Below, one piece after another: positions 19,559 to 27,211 of a stretch of 64,000 bases of DNA. The stretch lies in contig CALXKN010000001.1 of the NCBI GenBank assembly GCA_944388995.1, positions 186,001 through 250,000 on the forward strand. The letters run 5' to 3'. The position numbers and the translations under genes were made by a program. Below the pieces are notes generated by a model that saw only the letters and a program-made list of their open reading frames with translations, had not been told where the DNA came from and did no database searches. The stretch is from an uncultured Spirochaetota bacterium (GTDB lineage: Bacteria; Spirochaetota; Spirochaetia; JAFGXN01). Positions within the stretch are counted from its first letter, which is position 1, and every line of letters starts with the position of its first letter.

Positions 19559-20599
19559 TCACGTTCCGGAAGCGGCGCTCTGCAGAATCTGATAGTGCGA
19601 TTCGAATTTGCGCAGCGTTCCGTCAAGAACATTCTGAAGCAAATACGAACTCCATCCGAACTTCCGCTTGTTCTCGTACAAAACCTTTTCGCACTCTTTA
19701 AACGAAAATGCGTGTTTATACGGTCTTTCCGTTCGGCAAGCGTCGAAAATATCGATCATTGACAAAATTTCCACCAACGGCGACGGCTCAATGTCTTTGA
19801 ATACGGGATACGCTTGATGATGATTGCCGACCATCTCACGAATTTCCGGAGAATATTCGCCGGCTTCATCCAGAATTTCGATTCCGAAACGGGAGTGGGA
19901 TTTCATTAAATCCATTTCCTCTTCCGTCAGCGGCTGCGACTTTTCAAGCAGTTCCGTGGGAATTTTGATTTTTCCGATATCGTGAAGCAGCGCTCCCATC
20001 GCGTACTTGCGGATCTGATCGGCGGAGAAGTTGACCTTCTTTCCCCGCTGCTTGAACGTTGTGTAAAACGGCAAATCGCGCGTCTGTTTCCGGAAATCAA
20101 ACATCACTTCGCAAAACAGAAGATAAACGGAAAAAGAGTGCCTTGCTGTCTGTAAATTGAAGGAGGCAAACGCCTTATTGCACAAATAAAGATCGACTTT
20201 GTTTTCATTGAATGTTTTTTCAATGAGATCTTCGGCAAAATTCATAATCGACACCCCGGAGGAACGGACATCGAAAATCGAAGAAAGATCGGTTGCCAGG
20301 CTTTTATACAATTCGATGGTTTCATGCGGGACAAAAGTTTCGACAACCGTCGTGTATTCCGATTCGGAAACAGCCGTCAGCGCTCCTTTCATCTTCCACA
20401 GAGCGTCGGGCTCCTCAACAGTTTTTGAATACAGAGCGAAATCGGCGGATCGGACGAAAAATTCGACCTTCTGCCTGTGGGAAGGCAACACGGTTCCCTT
20501 TATCGCATACAGACCGCCTTTGGAGTTGTACAAATCGCAGACGGTTTTCCCGTCAATGATGAAATCGGCAGTATCCGACAGTCTAACTAAATTTCTCAC
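19559..20599 (-). CDS. HD-GYP-like phosphohydrolase, paralogue 2
   Basis: 346 residues with the same layout as paralogue 1 and collinear along its whole length. The N-terminal module is CDLYNSKGGLYAIKG. The HD domain has HSFSVYLLF, LLHDIGKIKIP, GNHHQAYPVF and IDIFDACRTERPYKHAF. The metal-binding HD is kept but the GYP loop is again reduced to HHxxYP. It is likely a cyclic-dinucleotide phosphodiesterase or a sensor derived from one. The start is GTG at 20599, with TACAAT 6 bases upstream and no Shine-Dalgarno sequence. Each paralogue has its own promoter, so they can be expressed separately. Confidence 0.88.
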   Translation of the reverse strand: MRNLVRLSDTADFIIDGKTVCDLYNSKGGLYAIKGTVLPSHRQKVEFFVRSADFALYSKTVEEPDALWKMKGALTAVSESEYTTVVETFVPHETIELYKSLATDLSSIFDVRSSGVSIMNFAEDLIEKTFNENKVDLYLCNKAFASFNLQTARHSFSVYLLFCEVMFDFRKQTRDLPFYTTFKQRGKKVNFSADQIRKYAMGALLHDIGKIKIPTELLEKSQPLTEEEMDLMKSHSRFGIEILDEAGEYSPEIREMVGNHHQAYPVFKDIEPSPLVEILSMIDIFDACRTERPYKHAFSFKECEKVLYENKRKFGWSSYLLQNVLDGTLRKFESHYQILQSAASGT

Positions 20600-20605
20600 A
20601 CTCTT

Positions 20606-20633
20606 ATTGTATCAGAAAATTATAAAAAAGCAA
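20606..20633 (-). promoter_or_regulatory. Promoter of HD-GYP-like paralogue 2, leaderless type
   Basis: Minus strand TTGCTT (20628-20633), 16 bp, TACAAT (20606-20611), then 6 bases and the GTG at 20599. A perfect TATAAT slightly upstream lacks a good -35 box. Confidence 0.55.
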
Positions 20634-20705
20634 ACAAGACAAATTAAAAAAAATAAAATTTTTACTCATTAAAAAAGAGAAGCCTCATTTTTTTTTGTTT
20701 TTTTA

Positions 20706-20734
20706 TAGACAAATCGATTTATTTTTGTTATTTT
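20706..20734 (+). promoter_or_regulatory. tRNA-Cys promoter
   Basis: TAGACA (20706-20711), 17 bp, TATTTT (20729-20734), 8 bases upstream of the mature tRNA 5' end. Confidence 0.55.
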
Positions 20735-20742
20735 GAATAGAC

Positions 20743-20814
20743 GGTGGCGTCGCCAAGTGGTAAGGCAACGGTCTGCAAAACCGTTATTCACCGGTTCAAA
20801 TCCGGTCGCTACCT
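20743..20814 (+). tRNA. tRNA-Cys (anticodon GCA)
   Basis: The acceptor stem GGTGGCG pairs with CGCTACC with one G-U pair. The anticodon arm ACGGT / ACCGT encloses the loop CTGCAAA, with GCA at 20775-20777. The T arm ACCGG-TTCAAAT-CCGGT is perfect, and the discriminator base is T, as expected for cysteine. No CCA is encoded. The 3' end overlaps the stop codon of the convergent NUDIX gene. Confidence 0.96.
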
Positions 20815-21390
20815 TTCAGGCGAATCGCTGCGGCGATTCGCTTTTTTGTCTTTTAAATACCAAAACGCAGCGACAAGCATAATACCGTTATCGGCTTCTC
20901 CAGATCCGAGAATTTGCAGCAGCTCCTCTTCCGGAAGAAAAACGAGGTCGATGGCTTCGTGTTCGTCCAAATGCTGCGCGGAAACCGGACGCGCGCCTTC
21001 CGCCAGAAAAGTATACACATTATTGTTCATAAAAGCCGGGTTGGGATTGCAGTACCCGAGCAAGCGGTATTGATCAGCTCGCCAACCGGTTTCTTCTTCA
21101 AATTCGCGTGCTGCAGCGGCAATCGGCTCTTCCCCCGGCTCGACCGTTCCGGCGGGAAACTCCACCGTCAGACGGCCGCTGCCCTGACGGAACTGCCGCA
21201 CCATTAAAAACGAAGGCGCGCCGTCCGCAGCGGTTACGGGAGCGATAATATTGACCCAATCGGGCGCGTTTAAAACAGTAAACGATGCCGTTTTGCCGTC
21301 ATACGATTCGCGGACAACGGTTTCCGCAGTGAAAATTCGGCCGTCGTACACCGTCGACCGCGAAATTTCCTTCCATTCAAGCGGATTCAT
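20809..21390 (-). CDS. NUDIX hydrolase, ADP-ribose pyrophosphatase type
   Basis: 193 residues. The NUDIX box reads GTVEPGEEPIAAAAREFEEE followed by TGW, matching GX5EX7REUXEEXGU with all metal-binding Glu residues. The protein also has the beta-rich N-terminal half and the FLPEEEL C-terminal stretch seen in ADP-sugar pyrophosphatases, so it probably hydrolyses ADP-ribose or a similar nucleotide sugar. It starts within an ATGA overlap with the MFS gene. Its last codons encode, on the other strand, the tRNA-Cys terminator, and its TAG stop lies within the tRNA 3' end. Confidence 0.92.
   Translation of the reverse strand: MNPLEWKEISRSTVYDGRIFTAETVVRESYDGKTASFTVLNAPDWVNIIAPVTAADGAPSFLMVRQFRQGSGRLTVEFPAGTVEPGEEPIAAAAREFEEETGWRADQYRLLGYCNPNPAFMNNNVYTFLAEGARPVSAQHLDEHEAIDLVFLPEEELLQILGSGEADNGIMLVAAFWYLKDKKANRRSDSPER
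20820..20847 (+). terminator. tRNA-Cys terminator, inside the NUDIX coding end
   Basis: Perfect 9-bp stem GCGAATCGC / GCGATTCGC with a 4-base loop, then six T. It lies within the last codons of the NUDIX gene on the opposite strand. Confidence 0.85.
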
Positions 21391-22628
21391 TCGGCCGCCT
21401 TCCGATTAGGCCGCTTGGCAAGACCGACGGTAACAGCGGCAACAGCCAAAGAGACGACCGCAACAATCATCACTCCGACGGAAGAATCAAGGGTTTCGTG
21501 AAAGGCGCCCATATAGACACAGTCGGCCAAATCGGCAAATCCGCAGACAGCCGTCATCAATCCCGCAATTTTACCCAGATGATCGGGACCAAAATACTTG
21601 ATCATCAGCAACGGCATAACAGAAAAAAGTCCGCCGACAGTCAGCGCACAAACCGCCCCCATTGCACCGTAAAACAAAAAGTCCGAACCGAAAACCGCAA
21701 ACAAAAGCAAGGCAGCCGCTTGAACGGCGCAAAGTACAGCCGCCAAAATCCGCGCCGACAGGAAATCGGATAAAATTCCGAAAAGAACGACTCCGATTGG
21801 AATGCAAATAAAAATCACGGCAAAAAATCCGGGAAATTGAGAAACGGCGATTCCTTTTTCGGTTGCAAACGGAAACGCAATCATATGCACCGTTTTTCCC
21901 GCAAACGATGAGAACAGCCATGACGACAAAATCAACCAGAACGACGGCATTTTCAGAACCTGCGGCAGCGTGTACGAATCAACGGGATCTTTATGATCTT
22001 CGTCGCACAAAAACCTATGCTCAGAAAAAAACGGATTGTAACCGCGATCGGCAGGCTTTCGTCCCAAAAAGATAACCGACAGCGGAATCAGACAAATCAA
22101 CGGCAGAAATGAAAATCCGAACCAATAGGAACGCCATCCGGCTCCGCTCTCCGCCATCGCCTCAATAATCGGCTGGAGAGCCGCAACACTGAAAGAAGCG
22201 CCCAAAAGCGTAAAAGCCAGAATCATTCCCCGACGCGCCCGAAACCACTTTCCGATAACAGTGTAAATCACCGCATTGCCGATTCCGGCAGCTCCAATCC
22301 CCGCAAAGATCGAAAAATAAATCAAAAACGGAGCGAAATTCTGGATTTTCGACAAAATCATGAATGAAATCCACAAGCAGAGCGAAGAAATAACGACAAC
22401 GGGTTTTGCGCCCATTTTATCGATTAGAAATCCGATTCCGAAAGCCGAAATCATGTAAACAAAGTTTTGAATCAGTAAAAGCAGCATAACCGACGATCGC
22501 GGCCACACCATTTCCTGCTGAACAGGATTAATTAAAAAATTAGCAACCTGGAGATTGAAGACGCCGTTGACAAACGCCAACATAAAACAGGTAACGACAA
22601 TCCCCCAACCGAAAGTGAATCTTTTCAT
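21387..22628 (-). CDS. MFS transporter, oxalate/formate-antiporter-like
   Basis: 413 residues with about 12 membrane helices. It begins FGWGIVVTCFMLAFVNGVF and has the MFS loop 2-3 motif as GFLIDKMGAKPVVV. The overall pattern recalls the OFA/monocarboxylate branch, so the substrate may be an organic acid, but this cannot be settled from sequence. I chose the ATG at 22628 because AAGGA lies 6 bases before it. A TTG two codons upstream is less likely. The NUDIX gene is coupled to it by ATGA. Confidence 0.9.
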   Translation of the reverse strand: MKRFTFGWGIVVTCFMLAFVNGVFNLQVANFLINPVQQEMVWPRSSVMLLLLIQNFVYMISAFGIGFLIDKMGAKPVVVISSLCLWISFMILSKIQNFAPFLIYFSIFAGIGAAGIGNAVIYTVIGKWFRARRGMILAFTLLGASFSVAALQPIIEAMAESGAGWRSYWFGFSFLPLICLIPLSVIFLGRKPADRGYNPFFSEHRFLCDEDHKDPVDSYTLPQVLKMPSFWLILSSWLFSSFAGKTVHMIAFPFATEKGIAVSQFPGFFAVIFICIPIGVVLFGILSDFLSARILAAVLCAVQAAALLLFAVFGSDFLFYGAMGAVCALTVGGLFSVMPLLMIKYFGPDHLGKIAGLMTAVCGFADLADCVYMGAFHETLDSSVGVMIVAVVSLAVAAVTVGLAKRPNRKAAE

Positions 22629-22710
22629 ACGCAATCCTTACGTTGTATTGTATCATTGAAATTTTGGAAAGTTCGGAATTTTTTCGGTAAAAACGAAAAA
22701 TTAAATTTAA

Positions 22711-22740
22711 AGCGGACTCTCTTTTCGAAAAGAATCCGCT
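22711..22740 (-). terminator. Terminator downstream of the PEBP gene
   Basis: Stem AGCGGA / TCCGCT with an inner TCTTTT / AAAAGA, followed on the minus strand by a T-rich tract (TTTAAATTTAATTTTT). Confidence 0.6.
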
Positions 22741-22756
22741 TCAAAAAACGGCGCCG

Positions 22757-23359
22757 TTATTCGGCCTGTCCGTCAACGTTTTTTAACTGATATTTTGCCT
22801 TCATTGAGCAAGCTGCAAGCACGTGTCCTTCCATAGCGTGAAACATTTCGTTCATCAGGAAGCCGTTTTCCAGCGGCAATTCGCAGTCAAGTGCATAAAC
22901 GTGAAGCTCGTAAACGTGAACTTTCCCGTCGTAAGGCGCCGGTCCGCCGTAACAGCTGACCTCTTCGGCATTCCGGCTGCCGCCCTGTATGCTCCACCAA
23001 CTGTTTACGCCTTGAACAAAATCGGGCGCGTTTTGAGAAGCGCCTGCGGGAACGGAGGTCGTTTTGATATTGGCAGCCGCCCAATGAATCCAGGAAAACC
23101 CCTGACTGACCGGAAAGGCATCTTTATCTTCCATCATCAGTGCAAACGAAACGGTTCCTTCCGGTGCGTTTCGGATTTCGAACGGAATCGAATAAATCGG
23201 CATTCCGGCAGCGTCAAGGTTTTCCGGATCATTATAGCCGTACATATCGGCGATAAATCCGTTTTCGTCAACCGCAGAACTGGTCACTGTCATCGTCTTT
23301 TCTTTTGCACAGGAACCCAAAGCAGCGGCACATAAAAAAACAAACAGAGCTCTTTTCAT
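22757..23359 (-). CDS. PEBP/YbhB-family lipoprotein
   Basis: 200 residues. The signal MKRALFVFLCAAALGSC ends in lipobox LGSC, so it is a lipoprotein. The phosphatidylethanolamine-binding fold is recognisable from EDKDAFPVSQGFSWIHWA (the DPDAP...HW motif) and YGGPAPYDGKVHVYELHVYA (the YxGPxPP...H motif). YbhB-type proteins have no settled function; ligand binding or protease inhibition has been suggested for the family. AAAGGAG precedes the ATG. It is a single-gene unit with its own promoter and terminator. Confidence 0.93.
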   Translation of the reverse strand: MKRALFVFLCAAALGSCAKEKTMTVTSSAVDENGFIADMYGYNDPENLDAAGMPIYSIPFEIRNAPEGTVSFALMMEDKDAFPVSQGFSWIHWAAANIKTTSVPAGASQNAPDFVQGVNSWWSIQGGSRNAEEVSCYGGPAPYDGKVHVYELHVYALDCELPLENGFLMNEMFHAMEGHVLAACSMKAKYQLKNVDGQAE

Positions 23360-23383
23360 TTTGACTCCTTTAAAGATTTATAC

Positions 23384-23412
23384 ACTATATAGAATTTTTG
23401 ATTCGCTGTCCA
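23384..23412 (-). promoter_or_regulatory. Promoter of the PEBP lipoprotein gene
   Basis: Minus strand TGGACA (23407-23412), 17 bp, TATAGT (23384-23389), followed by a leader carrying AAAGGAG. Confidence 0.55.
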
Positions 23413-23452
23413 CCGCAATTTTGGTTTTTTCCGACTGAAATCAAACGGGAGC

Positions 23453-23481
23453 TTGCAAATTTCATTAAAATGGAATAGAAT
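23453..23481 (+). promoter_or_regulatory. Promoter of the pyruvate:ferredoxin oxidoreductase gene
   Basis: TTGCAA (23453-23458), 17 bp, TAGAAT (23476-23481). Confidence 0.7.
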
Positions 23482-23495
23482 AAGCGGTATAAAAT

Positions 23496-23514
23496 AAATT
23501 CCGATTCGGAATTT
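23496..23514. promoter_or_regulatory. Perfect dyad in the PFOR leader, possible operator
   Basis: Arms AAATTCCGA (23496-23504) and TCGGAATTT (23506-23514) are exact inverted repeats around a single T. The dyad sits about 15 bases downstream of the -10 box and before the ribosome site, a position suited to a repressor. It does not match the Rex consensus. Confidence 0.5.
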
Positions 23515-23533
23515 GAAAATAAAGAGGAAGACT

Positions 23534-26500
23534 ATGGCTAAAGAAAAGAAGATGGTCACGATTGACGGCAACACCGCTGCGGCGCACGTTGCCTATGCAT
23601 TCAGTGAAGTTGCCGCCATTTATCCGATTACCCCCTCCTCTCCGATGGGTGAGTATTCCGACGAATGGGCGACAGCCGGACGTAAAAATATGTTCGGCGA
23701 AGTGGTGGACATTGCGGAGATGCAGTCGGAAGCCGGTGCTGCCGGTGCCGTACACGGTTCTCTGACGGCGGGAGCTTTGACAACGACGTTTACGGCTTCG
23801 CAGGGTTTGCTTTTGATGATTCCCAATATGTACAAAATCGCGGGCGAAATGCTTCCGACGGTTTTTCACGTTTCCGCACGCTCTTTGGCAGCACAGTCGC
23901 TTTCGATTTTCGGCGACCATGCCGACGTTATGGCGTGCCGGGCGACCGGATTCGCGATGACGGCTGCCGCCGGCATTCAGGAAACCATGGATTTGGCATT
24001 GGTGGCGCATTTATCGACGCTGAAAAGCCAGGTGCCGTTTTTAAGTTTTTTTGACGGATTCCGCACCTCCCACGAAATTCAGAAAGTCGAAGAAATTTCC
24101 TATGACGACATCAAATCGCTGGTCGAACCGCAATACATCCGCCGCTTTAAAGACAGAGCGCTGAAGCCTGAATCGCCGACACTGCGCGTTTCCGCCCAAA
24201 ACGGCGACGTTTATTTTCAAGGCCGCGAAACAACCAATAAAATGTATGACGAAGTTCCGGCAATCGTTCAGGAATACATGGACAAAGTTGCCGCATTGAC
24301 CGGCCGGCAATATCACCTCTTCGATTATGTCGGAGCGAAAGACGCCGAAAAAGTCATTGTCGCGATGGGAAGCGCCTGCGATACCATCGAACTGACGGTC
24401 AATTATCTGTTGGCCCGCGGAGAAAAAGTCGGCGCTGTCAAAGTACGCCTTTACCGCCCGTTCAGCATCGAAGCACTGAAAAATGTACTGCCGAAAACAG
24501 TAAAAAAAGTCGCTGTTCTGGACAGAACCAAAGAACCCGGCTCTCTCGGCGAACCGCTCTTTTTGGACGTTCAAGCCGCTCTGGCCGACACCGATATCAA
24601 GGTAATCGGCGGCCGTTACGGTTTGAGTTCCAAAGAATTCGAACCGTCGCACGTCAAAGCGATTTTCGAACACCTTGACGGCAAATGCTTCCACGGTTTT
24701 ACAGTCGGCATCAATGACGACGTCACATTCCGGTCTTTGGAAATCAAAGACAAAATCGACGTAGCTCCCGCCGACGTCACCAGCTGTATGTTTTGGGGGC
24801 TCGGATCCGACGGAACGGTCGGTGCCAACAAAGACAGCATCAAAATCATCGGAAACAATACCGATATGAACGCTCAGGCGTATTTCGTTTACGACTCCAA
24901 AAAGTCCGGCGGAATCACCACCTCGCACCTGCGTTTTGGAAAAAGCCCGGTCAATATGCCGTGGTTGGTAACGGCTGCCGACTTCGTTGCGTGCCACGTT
25001 TCGGCTTACATCGGCCGCTACGATATGGTCGAAGTTTTGAAAAAAGGCGGCACCTTCCTGCTGAACAGCGAATGGCCGACGGACGAGGTTTTCTCTCACT
25101 TCACCCGTGAAATGCAGGAATACATCATCAATAACAACATTAAAGTTTACAACATTGACGCGCTGAAAATCGCCGAAAGCGTCGGTTTAGGCAAACGCAT
25201 CAGCACGGTTATGCAGGCTGCTTTCTTCAAACTCTCCAACATCATTCCGGCGGAAGACGCACTGAAGTACATGAAAAAAGCTGCCGAGAAAAAATTCAGC
25301 AAAAAAGGCGAAAAAGTGGTTTCGATGAACCATGCCGCCATCGACGCCGGATTCAATGCGGTAGAAGAGGTGAAAATCCCTGCGTCTGTTGCTGATATTA
25401 AAGAGAGTTACCGCCCTGCACGGCTGATTCCCGAAGACGCCGATGATTTCGCGAAAAACATCATCGAGAAGAGCATGCACCTCAAAGGCGATGACATTCC
25501 CGTTTCTCATATGTCGTTTGACGGAATTCTGCCGACCGCAACCGCCAAATTGGAAAAACGCGGCGTGGCGCCCCACGTTCCCGAATGGGATCCGACAAAG
25601 TGTATTCAATGCAACCAGTGTTCCCAGGCGTGTCCCCATGCGGCGATCCGACCGAAACAAATCGATCCGGCGGATCTGAAAGACGCTCCCGAAACCTTCG
25701 CAACTCTGAAATCGAACACGAAAAACAGCCGGGATTTGCGCTACAAAATTCAGGTATATACCCGCGACTGCCAAGGCTGCGGCGTCTGTGTTGACGTCTG
25801 TCCCGCCAAAGAAAAAGCGCTGAAAATGACTTCGTTGGAAGAGGCTCAAAAGAAAGGCGAAACGGCCAACGAGGAGTTTTTCACCTCGCTGCCTGAAAAC
25901 GTCACGGAAGGCGCTCCCGCCGGCAGTGTGAAAGAAGTCCAGTTCAAACAGCCGTTGTTTGAGTTCTCCGGAGCCTGTGCCGGCTGCGGTGAAACGCCCT
26001 ACGTTAAACTGGTCACACAGCTTTTCGGCGAGAGAATGATTGTCGCCAACGCAACGGGCTGTTCTTCGATTTACGGCGGAACTTTCCCGACCATTCCGTA
26101 CTGCAAACGGCCGGACGGACGCGGACCCGCTTGGGGAAATTCGCTGTTTGAGGACAACGCCGAATACGGTTTCGGTATGCGAATGGCTGTCAACGCCAAC
26201 CGCAAACTGCTGACGGACACGGTAAAAACCGTTCTTGAAAACGGTACGACGGCCGAACTGAAAGCCGCGTTGGAAGCTGCCTTGGCGCTTTTCAACGACA
26301 AATCGGAAGAGGCCATCGCTGCGCAGAAAAAAGTAGCGGAAGTCTTGCCGGCTGCTCTGGCAGCGGAAAAAGACCCCGCGAAAAAAGCCGCTCTCGAAAA
26401 ACTTGACGAGCTGAAGGATTACTTCGTCGACAAATCGATCTGGATTTTCGGCGGCGACGGATGGGCTTACGACATCGGATACGGCGGCGTCGATCATGTG

Positions 26501-27070
26501 GTAGCGAAAGACAAGAACGTCAACATCCTCGTTCTCGACACGGAAGTTTATTCGAATACGGGCGGACAGGCATCAAAATCGACACCGATTGCGGCCGTCG
26601 CGAAATTCGCTTCTTCCGGAATGCGTCTCGGCAAGAAAAAAATGCCGTTTATGTGCATGACTTACGGACACGTTTACGTCGCCTCGATTTCACTGGGCGC
26701 CAACCGCGCGCAGGCTCAAAAAGCCTTCCAGGAAGCCGAAGCGTGGGACGGCCCGTCCATCATTTTCGCTTACGCGCCCTGTATCAACCACGGCATCGAT
26801 ATGTCGAAGGCTCAGACACGGGAAAAACTGGCGGTTGAATGCGGATACTGGCCGCTGTTCCGGTACAATCCGGCCGCCGAAGAGGGCAAAAAGTATATCT
26901 TCGAATCGAAAGAACCGACGGGAAGTTATCAGGATTTCATCCGGACGGAAACCCGCTATTCGTCTTTGATGAAGGCGGCGCCGGCGGAAGCCGAAGAGCT
27001 TTACAAAGAAGCCGAAACCGATGCGAAAGCCCGTTTCGAATTCTACAAAGCACTCGGTGCGATTCTCTGA
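23534..27070 (+). CDS. nifJ: Pyruvate:ferredoxin (flavodoxin) oxidoreductase, single-chain
   Basis: 1178 residues, the normal size of homodimeric PFOR. It oxidises pyruvate to acetyl-CoA and CO2 and reduces ferredoxin or flavodoxin, a hallmark of anaerobic fermentation. Domains in order: pyruvate-binding N-terminal domain (YAFSEVAAIYPITPSSPMGE), the transketolase-like domain, the gamma-like domain (GLGSDGTVGANKDSIK), two 4Fe-4S sites (CIQCNQCSQACPHAAIRP and CQGCGVCVDVCPA), and the TPP domain (GACAGCGETPYVKL with the proximal cluster Cys; GGDGWAYDIGYGG; DTEVYSNTGGQASKSTP). The start is the ATG at 23534 after GAGGAAG. Two long antisense frames inside it are shadows. Strong promoter, operator-like dyad and terminator flank it. 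Confidence 0.98.
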   Translation: MAKEKKMVTIDGNTAAAHVAYAFSEVAAIYPITPSSPMGEYSDEWATAGRKNMFGEVVDIAEMQSEAGAAGAVHGSLTAGALTTTFTASQGLLLMIPNMYKIAGEMLPTVFHVSARSLAAQSLSIFGDHADVMACRATGFAMTAAAGIQETMDLALVAHLSTLKSQVPFLSFFDGFRTSHEIQKVEEISYDDIKSLVEPQYIRRFKDRALKPESPTLRVSAQNGDVYFQGRETTNKMYDEVPAIVQEYMDKVAALTGRQYHLFDYVGAKDAEKVIVAMGSACDTIELTVNYLLARGEKVGAVKVRLYRPFSIEALKNVLPKTVKKVAVLDRTKEPGSLGEPLFLDVQAALADTDIKVIGGRYGLSSKEFEPSHVKAIFEHLDGKCFHGFTVGINDDVTFRSLEIKDKIDVAPADVTSCMFWGLGSDGTVGANKDSIKIIGNNTDMNAQAYFVYDSKKSGGITTSHLRFGKSPVNMPWLVTAADFVACHVSAYIGRYDMVEVLKKGGTFLLNSEWPTDEVFSHFTREMQEYIINNNIKVYNIDALKIAESVGLGKRISTVMQAAFFKLSNIIPAEDALKYMKKAAEKKFSKKGEKVVSMNHAAIDAGFNAVEEVKIPASVADIKESYRPARLIPEDADDFAKNIIEKSMHLKGDDIPVSHMSFDGILPTATAKLEKRGVAPHVPEWDPTKCIQCNQCSQACPHAAIRPKQIDPADLKDAPETFATLKSNTKNSRDLRYKIQVYTRDCQGCGVCVDVCPAKEKALKMTSLEEAQKKGETANEEFFTSLPENVTEGAPAGSVKEVQFKQPLFEFSGACAGCGETPYVKLVTQLFGERMIVANATGCSSIYGGTFPTIPYCKRPDGRGPAWGNSLFEDNAEYGFGMRMAVNANRKLLTDTVKTVLENGTTAELKAALEAALALFNDKSEEAIAAQKKVAEVLPAALAAEKDPAKKAALEKLDELKDYFVDKSIWIFGGDGWAYDIGYGGVDHVVAKDKNVNILVLDTEVYSNTGGQASKSTPIAAVAKFASSGMRLGKKKMPFMCMTYGHVYVASISLGANRAQAQKAFQEAEAWDGPSIIFAYAPCINHGIDMSKAQTREKLAVECGYWPLFRYNPAAEEGKKYIFESKEPTGSYQDFIRTETRYSSLMKAAPAEAEELYKEAETDAKARFEFYKALGAIL

Positions 27071-27090
27071 TCGGCAATCAGCCAAAAATG

Positions 27091-27118
27091 AGGCTCTCCT
27101 TCCGGAGAGCCTTTTTTT
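27091..27118 (+). terminator. PFOR terminator
   Basis: Perfect 9-bp stem AGGCTCTCC / GGAGAGCCT with loop TTCC, followed by a T run. Confidence 0.92.
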
Positions 27119-27128
27119 AAAAAAAGAA

Positions 27129-27157
27129 TTGCAAATCTTTTCAAGTCGGAGTATCAT
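27129..27157 (+). promoter_or_regulatory. Promoter of the FGGY kinase gene
   Basis: TTGCAA (27129-27134), 17 bp, TATCAT (27152-27157). A further TATAAT lies at 27174-27179 but without a good -35 box. Confidence 0.6.
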
Positions 27158-27211
27158 TGAAGAGAACAAACAGTATAATGTCGCAAAATATTCACGAAAG
27201 GTGGGTACCCC

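Noticed and set aside
23496-23514. Reading the PFOR dyad as a Rex site
   Set aside because: The Rex consensus is TTGTGAA-N4-TTCACAA; only the general AT-rich palindromic shape agrees.
24041-26497. Two long antisense frames (352 and 436 codons) inside the PFOR gene
   Set aside because: They follow the codon bias of the sense strand, have no recognisable domains, and the sense gene is certain.
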